Positions 50,642 through 58,983 of a stretch of DNA of 64,000 nucleotides are shown piece after piece; position 1 is the first letter of the stretch; the number at the start of each line of letters is the position of its first letter. The position numbers and the translations under genes are program-made. The stretch is taken from positions 3,034,501-3,098,500 of the forward strand of contig NZ_CP086106.1 of assembly GCF_016765655.2 (NCBI RefSeq). Direction: 5' to 3'. The notes below the pieces were generated by a model, which had not been told where the DNA came from, did not search any database, and saw nothing but the letters and a program-made list of their open reading frames with translations. The stretch is from Skermanella mucosa (GTDB lineage: Bacteria > Pseudomonadota > Alphaproteobacteria > Azospirillales > Azospirillaceae).

Positions 50642-51520
50642 ATGGAGTCGACCAAGCACGGCGCGGCAGCCGGAGATGGCAAGCCTCCGGCCAGCGGGGA
50701 CTGGACCATCGACCAGGGATGGGAGTCCTACGCCGCTGAGGAACACGCGGTCTGGAAGACCCTGTACGAGCGGCAGAGCAAGCTGCTGCCCGGCAGGGCC
50801 TGCGCCGAATTCATCGAAGGCATGCGCGACCTGGGGATGGATACCGACCGTATCCCCGATTTCCGCCGCCTCAGCGAGGTGCTGGAGAAGCGGACGGGCT
50901 GGCGGGTGGTGGCGGTACCAGGCCTGGTGCCTGACGGGGTGTTCTTCGATCACCTGGCCAACCGCCGGTTCCCGGCCGGGCAGTTCATCCGCAGGCCCGA
51001 CCAACTCGACTACCTGGAAGAGCCCGACGTCTTCCACGACGTTTTCGGGCATGTGCCCATGCTGGTCCACCCGGTGTTCGCCGACTACATGGAAGCCTAT
51101 GGCAAGGGTGGCCTGCGGGCGCAGGGCATGGGAGTTCTGGCCAACCTGGCACGGGTCTACTGGTACACCGTGGAGTTCGGCCTGATCCGGAGCGGGGATG
51201 ACCTCCGGATCTATGGTTCGGGTATCGCCTCGTCCTATACGGAAACCATCTTCGCGCTCAACGATCCGTCGCCCAACCGCATTCGCTTCGACCTGGAGCG
51301 GGTCATGCGGACGCTGTACAGGATCGACGATTTCCAGGAAACTTACTTCGTCATCGACAGCTTCGATGAACTGCTGGCCCTGGCCGATATCGATTTCGGG
51401 CCGATCTATCGACGGGTGGCGGCTTTGCCCGACCTGGAGCCGGGAACGATCGATCCGGGCGACGACGTCCTGGACAAGGGTACCGGCGCCTACCACGCGG
51501 CCCGGCGGCGGGTGGCTTGA
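50642..51520 (+). CDS. phhA: Phenylalanine 4-monooxygenase
   Basis: Monomeric bacterial aromatic amino acid hydroxylase, 292 aa. The iron ligands are His132 and His137 (DVFHDVFGHVPML) and Glu178 (YWYTVEFG). It oxidises phenylalanine to tyrosine with tetrahydropterin. The start ATG 50642 directly follows GGGGAGGAG; the open frame extends 28 codons further. The pterin-recycling gene phhB is not in the window, although the following SDR gene starts 24 bases later and could be co-transcribed. Confidence 0.95.
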   Translation: MESTKHGAAAGDGKPPASGDWTIDQGWESYAAEEHAVWKTLYERQSKLLPGRACAEFIEGMRDLGMDTDRIPDFRRLSEVLEKRTGWRVVAVPGLVPDGVFFDHLANRRFPAGQFIRRPDQLDYLEEPDVFHDVFGHVPMLVHPVFADYMEAYGKGGLRAQGMGVLANLARVYWYTVEFGLIRSGDDLRIYGSGIASSYTETIFALNDPSPNRIRFDLERVMRTLYRIDDFQETYFVIDSFDELLALADIDFGPIYRRVAALPDLEPGTIDPGDDVLDKGTGAYHAARRRVA

Positions 51521-51544
51521 GACAGACAGCTTGAGGATCGACAG

Positions 51545-52258
51545 GTGGTCAGGATGGACTTCGAGAACCGCACCGTCGTCATCACCGGCGCGGCCGGAAA
51601 CCTGGGCCGAGCCGCTGCGGCCGCCTTCGCCGAGCGCGGCGCCCGGTTGGCGCTGCTTGACCACGACGGAGGCATGCTCGACAAGGTCTTCTCGGATGCA
51701 AGCGACACCCGGTTGACGATCCAGGTCGACCTGCTGGACCGGAACGCGGTTGAGGGCGCCGTTCGGCAGGTCGTGGATCGGTTCGGCCGGATCGACGTCC
51801 TGTGCAACATCGCGGGTGGGTTCCGCATGGGCGATCCGGTCCACGAGACCGACGGCGCCACATGGGACTTCCTTATGGACATCAACGCGCGCTCGCTGAT
51901 CCATGCCGCCGGAGCGGTCGTACCCCACATGCTGAGGGCGGGAGGCGGAAAGGTCGTCAACGTGGGAGCCAAGGCGGCCCAGCAGGGCGTGGCCGGAATG
52001 GGCGCCTACTGCGCGGCCAAAGGCGCGGTGATCCGGCTGACCGAATCCATGGCGGCTGAATTGCGCGAGCGCGGCATCAACGTCAACTGCGTGCTGCCCA
52101 CAATCATCGATACCCCGGAGAACCGGGCCGGCATGCCCAAGGCCGACCCGTCGCGCTGGGTCGCCCCGGCCGATCTGGCCGCCGTGATCCTGTTCCTGGC
52201 GTCCGACGCCGCCCGTGCCGTCCATGGTGCAGCGGTGCCGGTGACAGGGCTGAGCTGA
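51545..52258 (+). CDS. Short-chain dehydrogenase/reductase
   Basis: SDR of 237 aa with the cofactor motif TGAAGNLG (about 15-22), the NIAG strand as CNIAGG, and the catalytic Tyr-x3-Lys as YCAAK, preceded by the Ser position. Here the usual Ser about 13 residues upstream appears as Gly-Ala-Lys (VNVGAKAA), so the catalytic serine may be missing. GTG 51545 has GAGGA 7 bases upstream; ATG 51554 is possible. The substrate is unknown; co-transcription with phhA hints at pterin or aromatic metabolism. Confidence 0.87.
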   Translation: MVRMDFENRTVVITGAAGNLGRAAAAAFAERGARLALLDHDGGMLDKVFSDASDTRLTIQVDLLDRNAVEGAVRQVVDRFGRIDVLCNIAGGFRMGDPVHETDGATWDFLMDINARSLIHAAGAVVPHMLRAGGGKVVNVGAKAAQQGVAGMGAYCAAKGAVIRLTESMAAELRERGINVNCVLPTIIDTPENRAGMPKADPSRWVAPADLAAVILFLASDAARAVHGAAVPVTGLS

Positions 52259-52261
52259 CAG

Positions 52262-52636
52262 TCATCGGCCGAGGACGTGCAGCCGCAAGGCCTCGGCCAG
52301 ATCCTCGTCACTGAAGGGCTTGGTAAGGATCGGACGTTCCCGGTGCTCCTCCGGCAAGGCATCCGCGCCGTGCCCCGTGGTGAAGATGAACGGGATGCCC
52401 TTCGCGGCGAGGGCATCCGCGACGGCATCGATCCGCTCGCCTCCCAGGCTGACGTCCAGGAGCGCACCGCCGAAGCCGCCGGCCTCTACCAGTCCGATCG
52501 CCTGCCCGACCGTGGTGGCCGGACCGACGAGACCGGCTCCCAGGTCCTCCAGGATATTCTCGACCACCATCGCGACCAGAAGCTCGTCCTCGACGACCAG
52601 GACCGATGGCGTGGCGTTCGGCTGACTGTTGCTCAA
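52262..52636 (-). CDS. Single-domain response regulator
   Basis: Receiver-only protein of 124 aa: acidic pair in VLVVEDEL, phospho-Asp in GALLDVSLGG, Thr in IPFIFTTGHG and Lys in ILTKPFSD. The longer open frame upstream is not coding; the start is taken as TTG 52636 with GAGG 5 bases upstream. It converges with the SDR gene (3 bases between stops). Its kinase is not adjacent. Confidence 0.85.
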   Translation of the reverse strand: MSNSQPNATPSVLVVEDELLVAMVVENILEDLGAGLVGPATTVGQAIGLVEAGGFGGALLDVSLGGERIDAVADALAAKGIPFIFTTGHGADALPEEHRERPILTKPFSDEDLAEALRLHVLGR

Positions 52637-52896
52637 TTGTGCCTCGCAATTGGATGGGCCCGGCACCCAGGGTGGCCGGCACCGACGAACACTCCTATTA
52701 TGGGTTCGGACCACGGGAACGGCCAGGGGCCGTATCCTTCCGTACCTGTTCCCGTTTGCGCCGCATCGAACATGGTACCGGCGCGACGGTCGGCTTCTCC
52801 GACGCCGATGGATGTTGATGAGGGCAGTCCGCGCGGGATAGTTTGAACCCAACGGAACGTTGAGGTGTTCAGCATCCGCAGGTAGGGGAGGCGACC

Positions 52897-53190
52897 ATAG
52901 CTATCCGTAAAGCCAAGGCCGGCGGTTCCGCCGCGTCGATCGGCGCGACTTCCATCGCCCAGCAGACGGGAGAGACCATCGAACGCGACCGTCTGCGGGC
53001 GGAGATCGACCGCCTGCGCCAGGAGGTCGGAAGCCTCACCCAGCGCCTGGACGAAGCGAACGATCAGCGGGTGGCGGACGCCGACCGCCACCAGATCGAA
53101 GTCGAGCGGCTTGAATCCACGCTCAGGCACTTGCGCTCCGAGTTGGAAGACGCTCGGCGCCCGTGGCTGACCAAGCTGTGGCGGAAGTGA
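52897..53190 (+). CDS. Coiled-coil protein, apparently with an ATA start codon
   Basis: An open frame of 97 sense codons to TGA 53188-53190 encodes an Arg/Glu/Leu-rich protein with long heptads (DRLRAEIDRLRQEVGSLTQR, then VERLESTLRHLRSELEDARR) and the end WLTKLWRK. Third-position GC is strong. No ATG, GTG or TTG lies between the upstream in-frame TGA (52861-52863) and codon 60, but ATA at 52897 follows a near-ideal GGGGAGG at 5 bases. A perfect 11-bp hairpin begins 7 bases after the stop. I therefore call a real gene with a rare start, or one carrying a sequence error at the start. Function: probably a structural or scaffold coiled coil. Confidence 0.6.
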   Translation: MAIRKAKAGGSAASIGATSIAQQTGETIERDRLRAEIDRLRQEVGSLTQRLDEANDQRVADADRHQIEVERLESTLRHLRSELEDARRPWLTKLWRK

Positions 53191-53197
53191 CGACGGC

Positions 53198-53223
53198 GGG
53201 CGGAGCCGAGCGCGGCTCCGCCC
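53198..53223. terminator. Hairpin between the coiled-coil gene and the M20 gene
   Basis: An 11-bp perfect stem (53198-53208 with 53213-53223) with a 4-base loop lies between the two convergent stops. No U-tract. Confidence 0.65.
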
Positions 53224-53230
53224 GGGCGGA

Positions 53231-54463
53231 TCAGGCGGCCAGCAGGTCGGCCAGGGTCAGGGCTATCACCTGCGTCGCCTTGCGCAGGTCTTCCAGCACC
53301 AGCTTCTCGTCCGCCCGATGCCCGTTGGCATCCAGCAGCGAGCGCGGACCCGCGCCGTACAGCACGGTGGGAATGCCTGCCGCGCTGTACAGCCGCGCAT
53401 CGGTGTAGAGCGGCACGCCGTTCGCCGGGATTTCCTCGCCGATGATGTCGCGCGCGTGGTGCTGGATCAGCGCCGCCAGCTTCTCATGACCCGGCAGCGG
53501 GGTAAGCGGCCGGGCGAGCAGGATCCGGCGGATGGCGACCCGGATCCCTGGGGTTTCGGCGCAGGTCCTCTCGATGAAGGCACGCATGTCGGCCTCCACC
53601 TGTTCCGGGTTCTCCTCCGGGATCATGCGGCGGTCTATCCGGAGCGTCACCACGTCGGGCACGACGTTGGTATTGATGCCGCCGCTGATCAACCCGACCA
53701 CCAGGGTCGGATGGTCGATGCCATCCACTTCCGACCTGGTGCTCCCGAAATCGTCGTTGAGGGCATAGAGCGCGGTCAACAACCGGTTGGCGGCCCGGAG
53801 CGCATCCACACCGGTATCGGGCCGAGCGGCATGGGCCGACTTGCCTTCGACCCGCACTTCCAGGTGCAGGCAACCGTTGTGCGCGACGACGACGTTATAG
53901 GAGAAGCCGGCGCTGATCGCGAAGTCAGGCTTGCTGATCCCCTGCTCCAGCAGCCAGCCCGGACCGATCAGGCCGCCGGCCTCCTCGTCGTAGGTCAGGT
54001 GCAGCTCGACGGTGCCGGCCAGCGGCAGCCCGCTTTCCTCCAGGGCCTTCAGGGCGAAGGCGTAGGTCGCGAAGTCGGACTTGGAGACGGCGACGCCCCG
54101 CCCGTACATGACGCCGTCGCGGATCTCCGCGCCATAGGGATCGGTCGACCAGCCCTCGCCCGGCGGAACCACGTCGCCATGGGCATTCAACGCCACCACC
54201 GGCCCCGGACCAAACTTCCGCCGGATCACGAGGTTCGTGGCGCTGATCATGCCGTTGGCCTTGACTGTGGCCTCGGGCACCACATGCCGCTCGACGGTGA
54301 AGCCCATCCCCTCCAGCAGTTCGGCGGAACGCGCGGCGTGGGCGGCGCAGTCACCCGGCGGATTGTCCGACGGCACCTTGACCAGTTCGGCAAGAAACTC
54401 GGTCTGGGCCTTGTGCCGCCGGTCTATGCTGTCTCGGATCTTCTGCTGCTGGTCGGGAGTCAT
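53231..54463 (-). CDS. M20 family (ArgE/DapE-like) peptidase homologue with altered metal site
   Basis: Protein of 410 aa with the M20 two-domain layout: catalytic parts about 1-190 and 310-410, dimerisation lid about 195-305 (SAHAARPDTG). Seen are the first metal His95 with Asp97 (NAHGDVV), the catalytic/ligand pair Glu160-Glu161 (YDEEAGG) and the C-terminal His (DANGHRADEKL). The metal-bridging Asp expected in GRGxxDMK is Val126 (GRGVAVSKSD), and the later Glu/Asp ligand (ISAGF region) is not evident. It may be a divergent subfamily, use Asp130 instead, or be inactive. The TCAATATTGA palindrome 69-78 bases upstream may be an operator. Confidence 0.82.
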   Translation of the reverse strand: MTPDQQQKIRDSIDRRHKAQTEFLAELVKVPSDNPPGDCAAHAARSAELLEGMGFTVERHVVPEATVKANGMISATNLVIRRKFGPGPVVALNAHGDVVPPGEGWSTDPYGAEIRDGVMYGRGVAVSKSDFATYAFALKALEESGLPLAGTVELHLTYDEEAGGLIGPGWLLEQGISKPDFAISAGFSYNVVVAHNGCLHLEVRVEGKSAHAARPDTGVDALRAANRLLTALYALNDDFGSTRSEVDGIDHPTLVVGLISGGINTNVVPDVVTLRIDRRMIPEENPEQVEADMRAFIERTCAETPGIRVAIRRILLARPLTPLPGHEKLAALIQHHARDIIGEEIPANGVPLYTDARLYSAAGIPTVLYGAGPRSLLDANGHRADEKLVLEDLRKATQVIALTLADLLAA

Positions 54464-54756
54464 GGCGTCCTCATTCTGCGCGTGGCGTTCGCCTTCGAGA
54501 TCCCGGAGCGTAAACCTTCAAAATGATGTTTTCAATATTGAGGAACAGTGAAAATGCATTTTTGGAAGCCGCAGACCTGGGTGGCCGGGGGCGTCCGGAA
54601 CAAAGAAAAGGTTTCGACCGTTGGGCAGGCTTCATGCCGAGGCGATGCGACGAATGCCCGAGCCGACACCCTCCACCACGATAGTCATCGCGGCCCCCGC
54701 CCGCAGCAGGGTGCGGAGCAATTGACGGCACCCGGCCTGCAGGATCGGGCCGCCCC

Positions 54757-55488
54757 ATGACCGCGACCGGACCGATGGAACCCGACTCCGATCCGCCGGT
54801 CCGTCATCCCTGGGCGGACCTGCCCTTGCGGTTGGCGGACCTGGTTATCATCGTGGCCCTGGCGATCGGCGCGCTGTTGGCCCTCCGGCTGTTCCTGACC
54901 CCTCGGGAGATCACCAGCGGCTTGGTGATATCCTTCCTGATCGGCCAGAACGTGGCCCTGGTGGCGATAATCTGGCTGATCGCGGTCGCTTGGCGACGGA
55001 CGCCCTGGCACGCACTGGGCTTCGTGCCCGCCGGCGGACGCTGGTACCGCAGGATCGTCCCCTTGGCCTTGCTGGTCCAGGTCTTGGTCATCCTGACCAA
55101 CGTCCTGATTTCGCTGGGCCTCGGCGAGCCGTTCGACAATCCGCAGATCGCGCTGATCATGCCGGAGCCGGGCGACTGGACCGCCATGGTCGGCATCCTG
55201 CTCGCGACCTCCGTGCTTGCCCCCTTCGCCGAGGAACTGGCCTTGAGGGCGGTGCTCTATGGCTGGCTCCGCCACCATGCCGGCCCGCTCCTGTCGGCGC
55301 TGGTGAGCGCCATGGTGTTCGCCATGTTGCACGGAAGCCTGATCCTATTGCCCGGAACGTTCCTGGTCGGTCTGGTGCTAGCCTGGGTCTATGAGCGGAG
55401 CGGTTCGCTGATCCCCTGCATCCTGCTGCATGGATGCTTCAACGCGATCTCGACTCTGCTCGTCTTCGCCGTCGCGGCCAATGCATGA
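54757..55488 (+). CDS. CPBP family intramembrane glutamic endopeptidase
   Basis: Protein of 243 aa with about seven helices. The CPBP/Abi active-site motifs are present: EELALRAVLYGWLR (Glu-Glu-x3-Arg), FAMLH with the second motif His, and HGCFN. Such proteases process prenylated or small peptides, including bacteriocin maturation or immunity. The ATG at 54757 is used. The following ATP-grasp gene begins 30 bases after its stop in the same direction, so the genes may belong together. Confidence 0.9.
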   Translation: MTATGPMEPDSDPPVRHPWADLPLRLADLVIIVALAIGALLALRLFLTPREITSGLVISFLIGQNVALVAIIWLIAVAWRRTPWHALGFVPAGGRWYRRIVPLALLVQVLVILTNVLISLGLGEPFDNPQIALIMPEPGDWTAMVGILLATSVLAPFAEELALRAVLYGWLRHHAGPLLSALVSAMVFAMLHGSLILLPGTFLVGLVLAWVYERSGSLIPCILLHGCFNAISTLLVFAVAANA

Positions 55489-55518
55489 GGGACCCCTTAT
55501 CTGCATGAGTGAAGTTGC

Positions 55519-56682
55519 ATGAGCGAGAAACCGGACAAGCGGGCCCTGGCCTGCGTCATGGGCGACATGAACATGGTGCGCGCCCTGGGCATGGGCGGCA
55601 TCGGCTGCGCGCTGGTGACAGGACCCGGCGACCCGGCCCTTCATTCGCGCTACACGCGGCAGGCCATTTTCTGGGACGACTTCGAGAACGGCCACGCCGA
55701 GCTGATCGACCTTCTGGTCGGGTTCGCCTCCCGCCAGCCGGAACCGCCGGTGCTCTACTATCAGCAGGACGCCCAGCTGCTGATGGTGTCGAGGCACCGC
55801 GACCGGCTGGCCGGTTCGTTCAAGTTCGTCGTGCCGGAAGCCGGCCTGGTCGAGGATCTGGTGGACAAGGCCCGGTTCCAGATCCTGGCGGAGCGCCTGC
55901 GGCTGCCGGTTCCACGGACCCGCCGGATCGATTTTTCCGTCGGGGCGCCGGACGTGGTGCCGTCGGACATCGACCTGCGCTTTCCGATCATCGTCAAGCC
56001 GCTGACCCGCTACATCGCATGGGGTGCCATCGGGGGGGCCGGCAAGGCGTTGCGGATCGACAGTCCCGGGGAACTCCAGGCTTTGTGGCCCGACCTGGTC
56101 GCCGGCGGAATGGACCTGCTCGCCCAGGAGATGATCCCCGGTCCGGAAACCCGGATCGAGAGCTACCACTGCTACGTCGACACCGCCGGCAGCGTGGTCG
56201 GCGAGTATACCGGGCGCAAGATCAGGACCTATCCCGAAGCTCTCGGCCACAGCACGGCCCTGACGATAACCGACGAGGCGGACGTCAGGGCGCTGGGACG
56301 GGAGATGGTCGACAAGCTGGCACTGACCGGAGTCGCCAAGTTCGACTTCAAGCGCGCACCGGACGGCACGCTGCACCTGCTGGAGGTCAATCCCCGTTTC
56401 AACCTGTGGCACTATGTCGGGGCGGTCGCCGGGGTCAACCTCCCTGCCCTGGTCTACGGCGACCTGCTGGGCCTGCGCCGCCCCGCGGTGCCGCGCGCCC
56501 GGGCGGGAGCCTCCTGGTGCAACATCACCAGGGACAAGCTGGCGGCACGTGAAAGCGGGGTGCCCATGGCGGAGTGGTGGCCCTGGATGATCCGGTGCGA
56601 GGCCAAATCCATAACCTTGCGCGATCCCATGCCGTTCCTGCGCAAGACGGTGTCGCGCGTACTGCCGGCGCGCTGGCGATGA
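55519..56682 (+). CDS. ATP-grasp domain protein (carboxylate-amine ligase type)
   Basis: Protein of 387 aa. The N-terminal pre-ATP-grasp domain (about 1-110) has a Rossmann-like start, ACVMGDMNMVRALGMGGIGC. The ATP-grasp domain includes FPIIVKPLTRY (ATP Lys), QEMIPGPETRIESYHCYVD, and the metal site FDFKRAPDGTLHLLEVNPRF (Glu-x-Asn). Such proteins join a carboxylate to an amine via acyl-phosphate and are common in peptide and polysaccharide modification clusters. The stop overlaps the next gene's ATG (ATGA at 56679), so the phosphoesterase is translationally coupled. The substrate is unknown. Confidence 0.88.
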   Translation: MSEKPDKRALACVMGDMNMVRALGMGGIGCALVTGPGDPALHSRYTRQAIFWDDFENGHAELIDLLVGFASRQPEPPVLYYQQDAQLLMVSRHRDRLAGSFKFVVPEAGLVEDLVDKARFQILAERLRLPVPRTRRIDFSVGAPDVVPSDIDLRFPIIVKPLTRYIAWGAIGGAGKALRIDSPGELQALWPDLVAGGMDLLAQEMIPGPETRIESYHCYVDTAGSVVGEYTGRKIRTYPEALGHSTALTITDEADVRALGREMVDKLALTGVAKFDFKRAPDGTLHLLEVNPRFNLWHYVGAVAGVNLPALVYGDLLGLRRPAVPRARAGASWCNITRDKLAARESGVPMAEWWPWMIRCEAKSITLRDPMPFLRKTVSRVLPARWR

Positions 56683-57479
56683 TCGCCGTCATCTCGGACA
56701 TCCATGCAAACCTGGAAGCCCTCGAAGCGACGCTCGCGGCGATCCGGACCGAGCGGGTCGCGCGTATCCTCTGCCTGGGCGACATCGTCGGCTACAATGC
56801 CGATCCGGCCGGATGCATCGACCTGCTGAGGGAAGCCGGCGCCGTCTGCGTCGCCGGGAATCACGACCGTGCGGTGACCGGGCAGATCACGACCGAAGGC
56901 TTCAACCCCCTGGCCGCCCGCGCGGTCGAGTGGACCAGGATGCGGCTCGGCCCCGGCGACCTGGACTGGCTGCGGGACCTTCCCCTCAAGCTCGACCTCG
57001 CCGAGGAGGGCGGCCCCGGACTGGTAGCCGTCCACGGTGCGCTCCACCCCGACACCGGATGCGAGCTGGTAAGGCTGGACACCGACGAGCGACGCGCGCT
57101 GAGCTTCGCGGCGCTGGAAGCGCACCCGTCGGGTGCCCGGATCTGCGCCTTCGGCCACACCCACCGCATCGGGATCTTTGAGAAGCGGGAGAATGCGGTG
57201 ACCGCCCACCAGGGCGACGGGGCGGTCATCCGGGACGGATCGTTCTTTCTCGTCAACCCCGGGACTGTCGGCCAGCCGCGGAGTTCCGATCGCCGGGCCA
57301 GCTTCATGCTGGTCGACCCCGCGACCCGGACCCTCCAGGTACGCCGGGTTTCCTATGATTACCGGCGGGCGATGGCGAAGACCCGGAAAGCCGGCTTGGC
57401 CGCCCGCCTGTCCCGGGTGCCGGAGCCCTTGAGAGGCCCCATCCGCCGGATTTATCACGCGATCCGCGGCCGGACGTAG
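56679..57479 (+). CDS. Calcineurin-like metallophosphoesterase (YfcE type)
   Basis: Protein of 266 aa with all metal-binding blocks: SDIHANLEAL (about 6-15), CLGDIVGYNADP, GNHDRAV, VHGALHPD and FGHTHRIGIF. It hydrolyses phosphomono- or diesters. The ATG overlaps the ATP-grasp TGA, indicating a coupled pair. The C-terminal 35 residues are basic. Physiological substrate unknown; acting on a product or by-product of the ligase is inference from coupling. Confidence 0.92.
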   Translation: MIAVISDIHANLEALEATLAAIRTERVARILCLGDIVGYNADPAGCIDLLREAGAVCVAGNHDRAVTGQITTEGFNPLAARAVEWTRMRLGPGDLDWLRDLPLKLDLAEEGGPGLVAVHGALHPDTGCELVRLDTDERRALSFAALEAHPSGARICAFGHTHRIGIFEKRENAVTAHQGDGAVIRDGSFFLVNPGTVGQPRSSDRRASFMLVDPATRTLQVRRVSYDYRRAMAKTRKAGLAARLSRVPEPLRGPIRRIYHAIRGRT

Positions 57480-57495
57480 CGTATCGAGCGGCAAG

Positions 57496-58677
57496 TCATG
57501 GATTGCCTGGTGCTGCCCTCGGCTTCAGAAGCCGGCGGCGCAGCGACCGGAGCGATCTGTCGATGCGGCCGAGGCCGGCTTCGACCTTCCGGCCCAGCCG
57601 GTCGGGCCCGATGGAGACCCAGGTCATGGGCGCCTGGGCATTGGACAGGTGGGCCTTGTGTCCCGAGGACCCCGCCATGAAGTCGTAAGCGGCCTCGCCC
57701 CGGTCCAGGGCGTCCTCGATGGCCAGGACATGGCTGACGAGGCCGGGCTTCAACTTGTTGTCGGACTCGTAGGCGAAGCCGCTTTGGTAGTTCAGCACCG
57801 TGCCACGCCAGACGAAATTGTAGAGATAGCCGAAATCCGCGCCGCCGGCCGCGGCGCGGCATAGTCTCACCACGCCGGAATGGATGCCGCGCCGGATCAG
57901 CTCGCGATGGAACGTGCCGAACATGGGATTGCTGAAGGCGTCGGTCTTTCCCCGCGCGGCCCAGACTTGGCGGTGGAGCGTTTCGAGCCCGTCGAAGAAG
58001 GCCAGGGCTTGGCCCTCGTCAGAGGCCACCTGGAAGTCGATGCCGCCGCGCGCCTCGTACAGCCGGATGGCCCGGTTGACGCCGGCGCGGGTGCTCTTGC
58101 CGAGGCCGGCGCGGTAATTCCCTCCCCGCTTGCGCACGGCGCCCAGATCGACCCACTTGGCCGAGTCCGAGCGGCGCACCTGGAGGCGGTATCCGAGCTG
58201 GTCCGCCAGGGAGCGCACGGCCCCCTCCGTCCGCTGGTCCAGGCCCGCCAGCACCAGTTCGTCGCAGCCGGGAAGATTGCGCGCCATCCAGAGCAGGCAG
58301 GCCGAGGTCACCTCGTCGGCGCAGGACCGGTCGGCAAGGATCCCGTTGTACTCGATCGTCAGGTTATCGATCCCACGATCGCCGGTCTCGTGGAGCAGCC
58401 AGGACGGTGTCCGCACCACGCCGTAGCGCCAGACCGTCCGCCGGCACAGGATCGCCAGCCCCACGACCTGCCCGGCCCGCTTCGCCACCAGCACATGGGG
58501 CTTGGCCCATTCCGGCAGTTGGTCCAGCCAGCAGCCGATCCAGTGCCAAGACAGGAAGAACGAGCCGTCGGCCCGCGGCTCCAAGTCCGTCCAGGCGGCC
58601 TCCAGGCCGGGCATGCGACTGGCCGGCAGGAAATCGATTTCCACCGCCAAGTCGTGTTTCAACGAACTACCATCCAT
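57496..58677 (-). CDS. GNAT/FemAB-like acyltransferase (CelD/BioF2 type)
   Basis: Protein of 393 aa. The acyltransferase core is at about 150-340 (KSTRAGVNRAIRLYEARGGI, then GFAYESDNKLKPGLVSHVLA and AIEDALDRGEAAYDFMAG). This is the CelD/BioF2 family of GNAT folds found in exopolysaccharide, cellulose and peptidoglycan-type modification. N-terminal residues 1-60 begin with the family WxxLE and FLSWHW-type elements. It converges with the phosphoesterase gene (16 bases between stops). An ATTATA/TATAAT -10 box (58701-58706, minus strand) lies 24 bases before its start. Confidence 0.85.
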   Translation of the reverse strand: MDGSSLKHDLAVEIDFLPASRMPGLEAAWTDLEPRADGSFFLSWHWIGCWLDQLPEWAKPHVLVAKRAGQVVGLAILCRRTVWRYGVVRTPSWLLHETGDRGIDNLTIEYNGILADRSCADEVTSACLLWMARNLPGCDELVLAGLDQRTEGAVRSLADQLGYRLQVRRSDSAKWVDLGAVRKRGGNYRAGLGKSTRAGVNRAIRLYEARGGIDFQVASDEGQALAFFDGLETLHRQVWAARGKTDAFSNPMFGTFHRELIRRGIHSGVVRLCRAAAGGADFGYLYNFVWRGTVLNYQSGFAYESDNKLKPGLVSHVLAIEDALDRGEAAYDFMAGSSGHKAHLSNAQAPMTWVSIGPDRLGRKVEAGLGRIDRSLRSLRRRLLKPRAAPGNP

Positions 58678-58983
58678 CCTGATCGCTTAGCTGCCTTGCA
58701 ATTATACCCTGGGCGAAACGACTTTGCATAACAACCCGATGGAGCCGCGGGGCCAGCGTTCATTGGACTTACGACTGTTGTCGGGCGTGGCGCGACCGGC
58801 TGCCGAGCCTATCTTGAGGAGCGTGGGCATCCCCTCGGAGCTCATCCCGCAGCGGCTTAATTACATACCAGCCATGTCATACAGGGACCATCTGCGGCGC
58901 CCTGCCGCGGAAAATATTGTTGTGCGGTGCGCTGCGTTTGTACATATATGACGGCAACCCCGGTGACAGCCAGATAAGACGCG
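58678..58983. other. 306-bp divergent intergenic region with a possible regulator remnant
   Basis: The region separates the acyltransferase and fpr genes. It has TATAAT (minus strand, 58701-58706) and, on the plus strand, a 75-codon frame (58724-58951). That frame's middle (LRLLSGVARPAAEPILRSVG, then IPSELIPQRLNYIPAMSY) recalls the N-terminus of AraC-type regulators. There is no ribosome site. It may be a decayed fragment or nothing. Confidence 0.3.
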
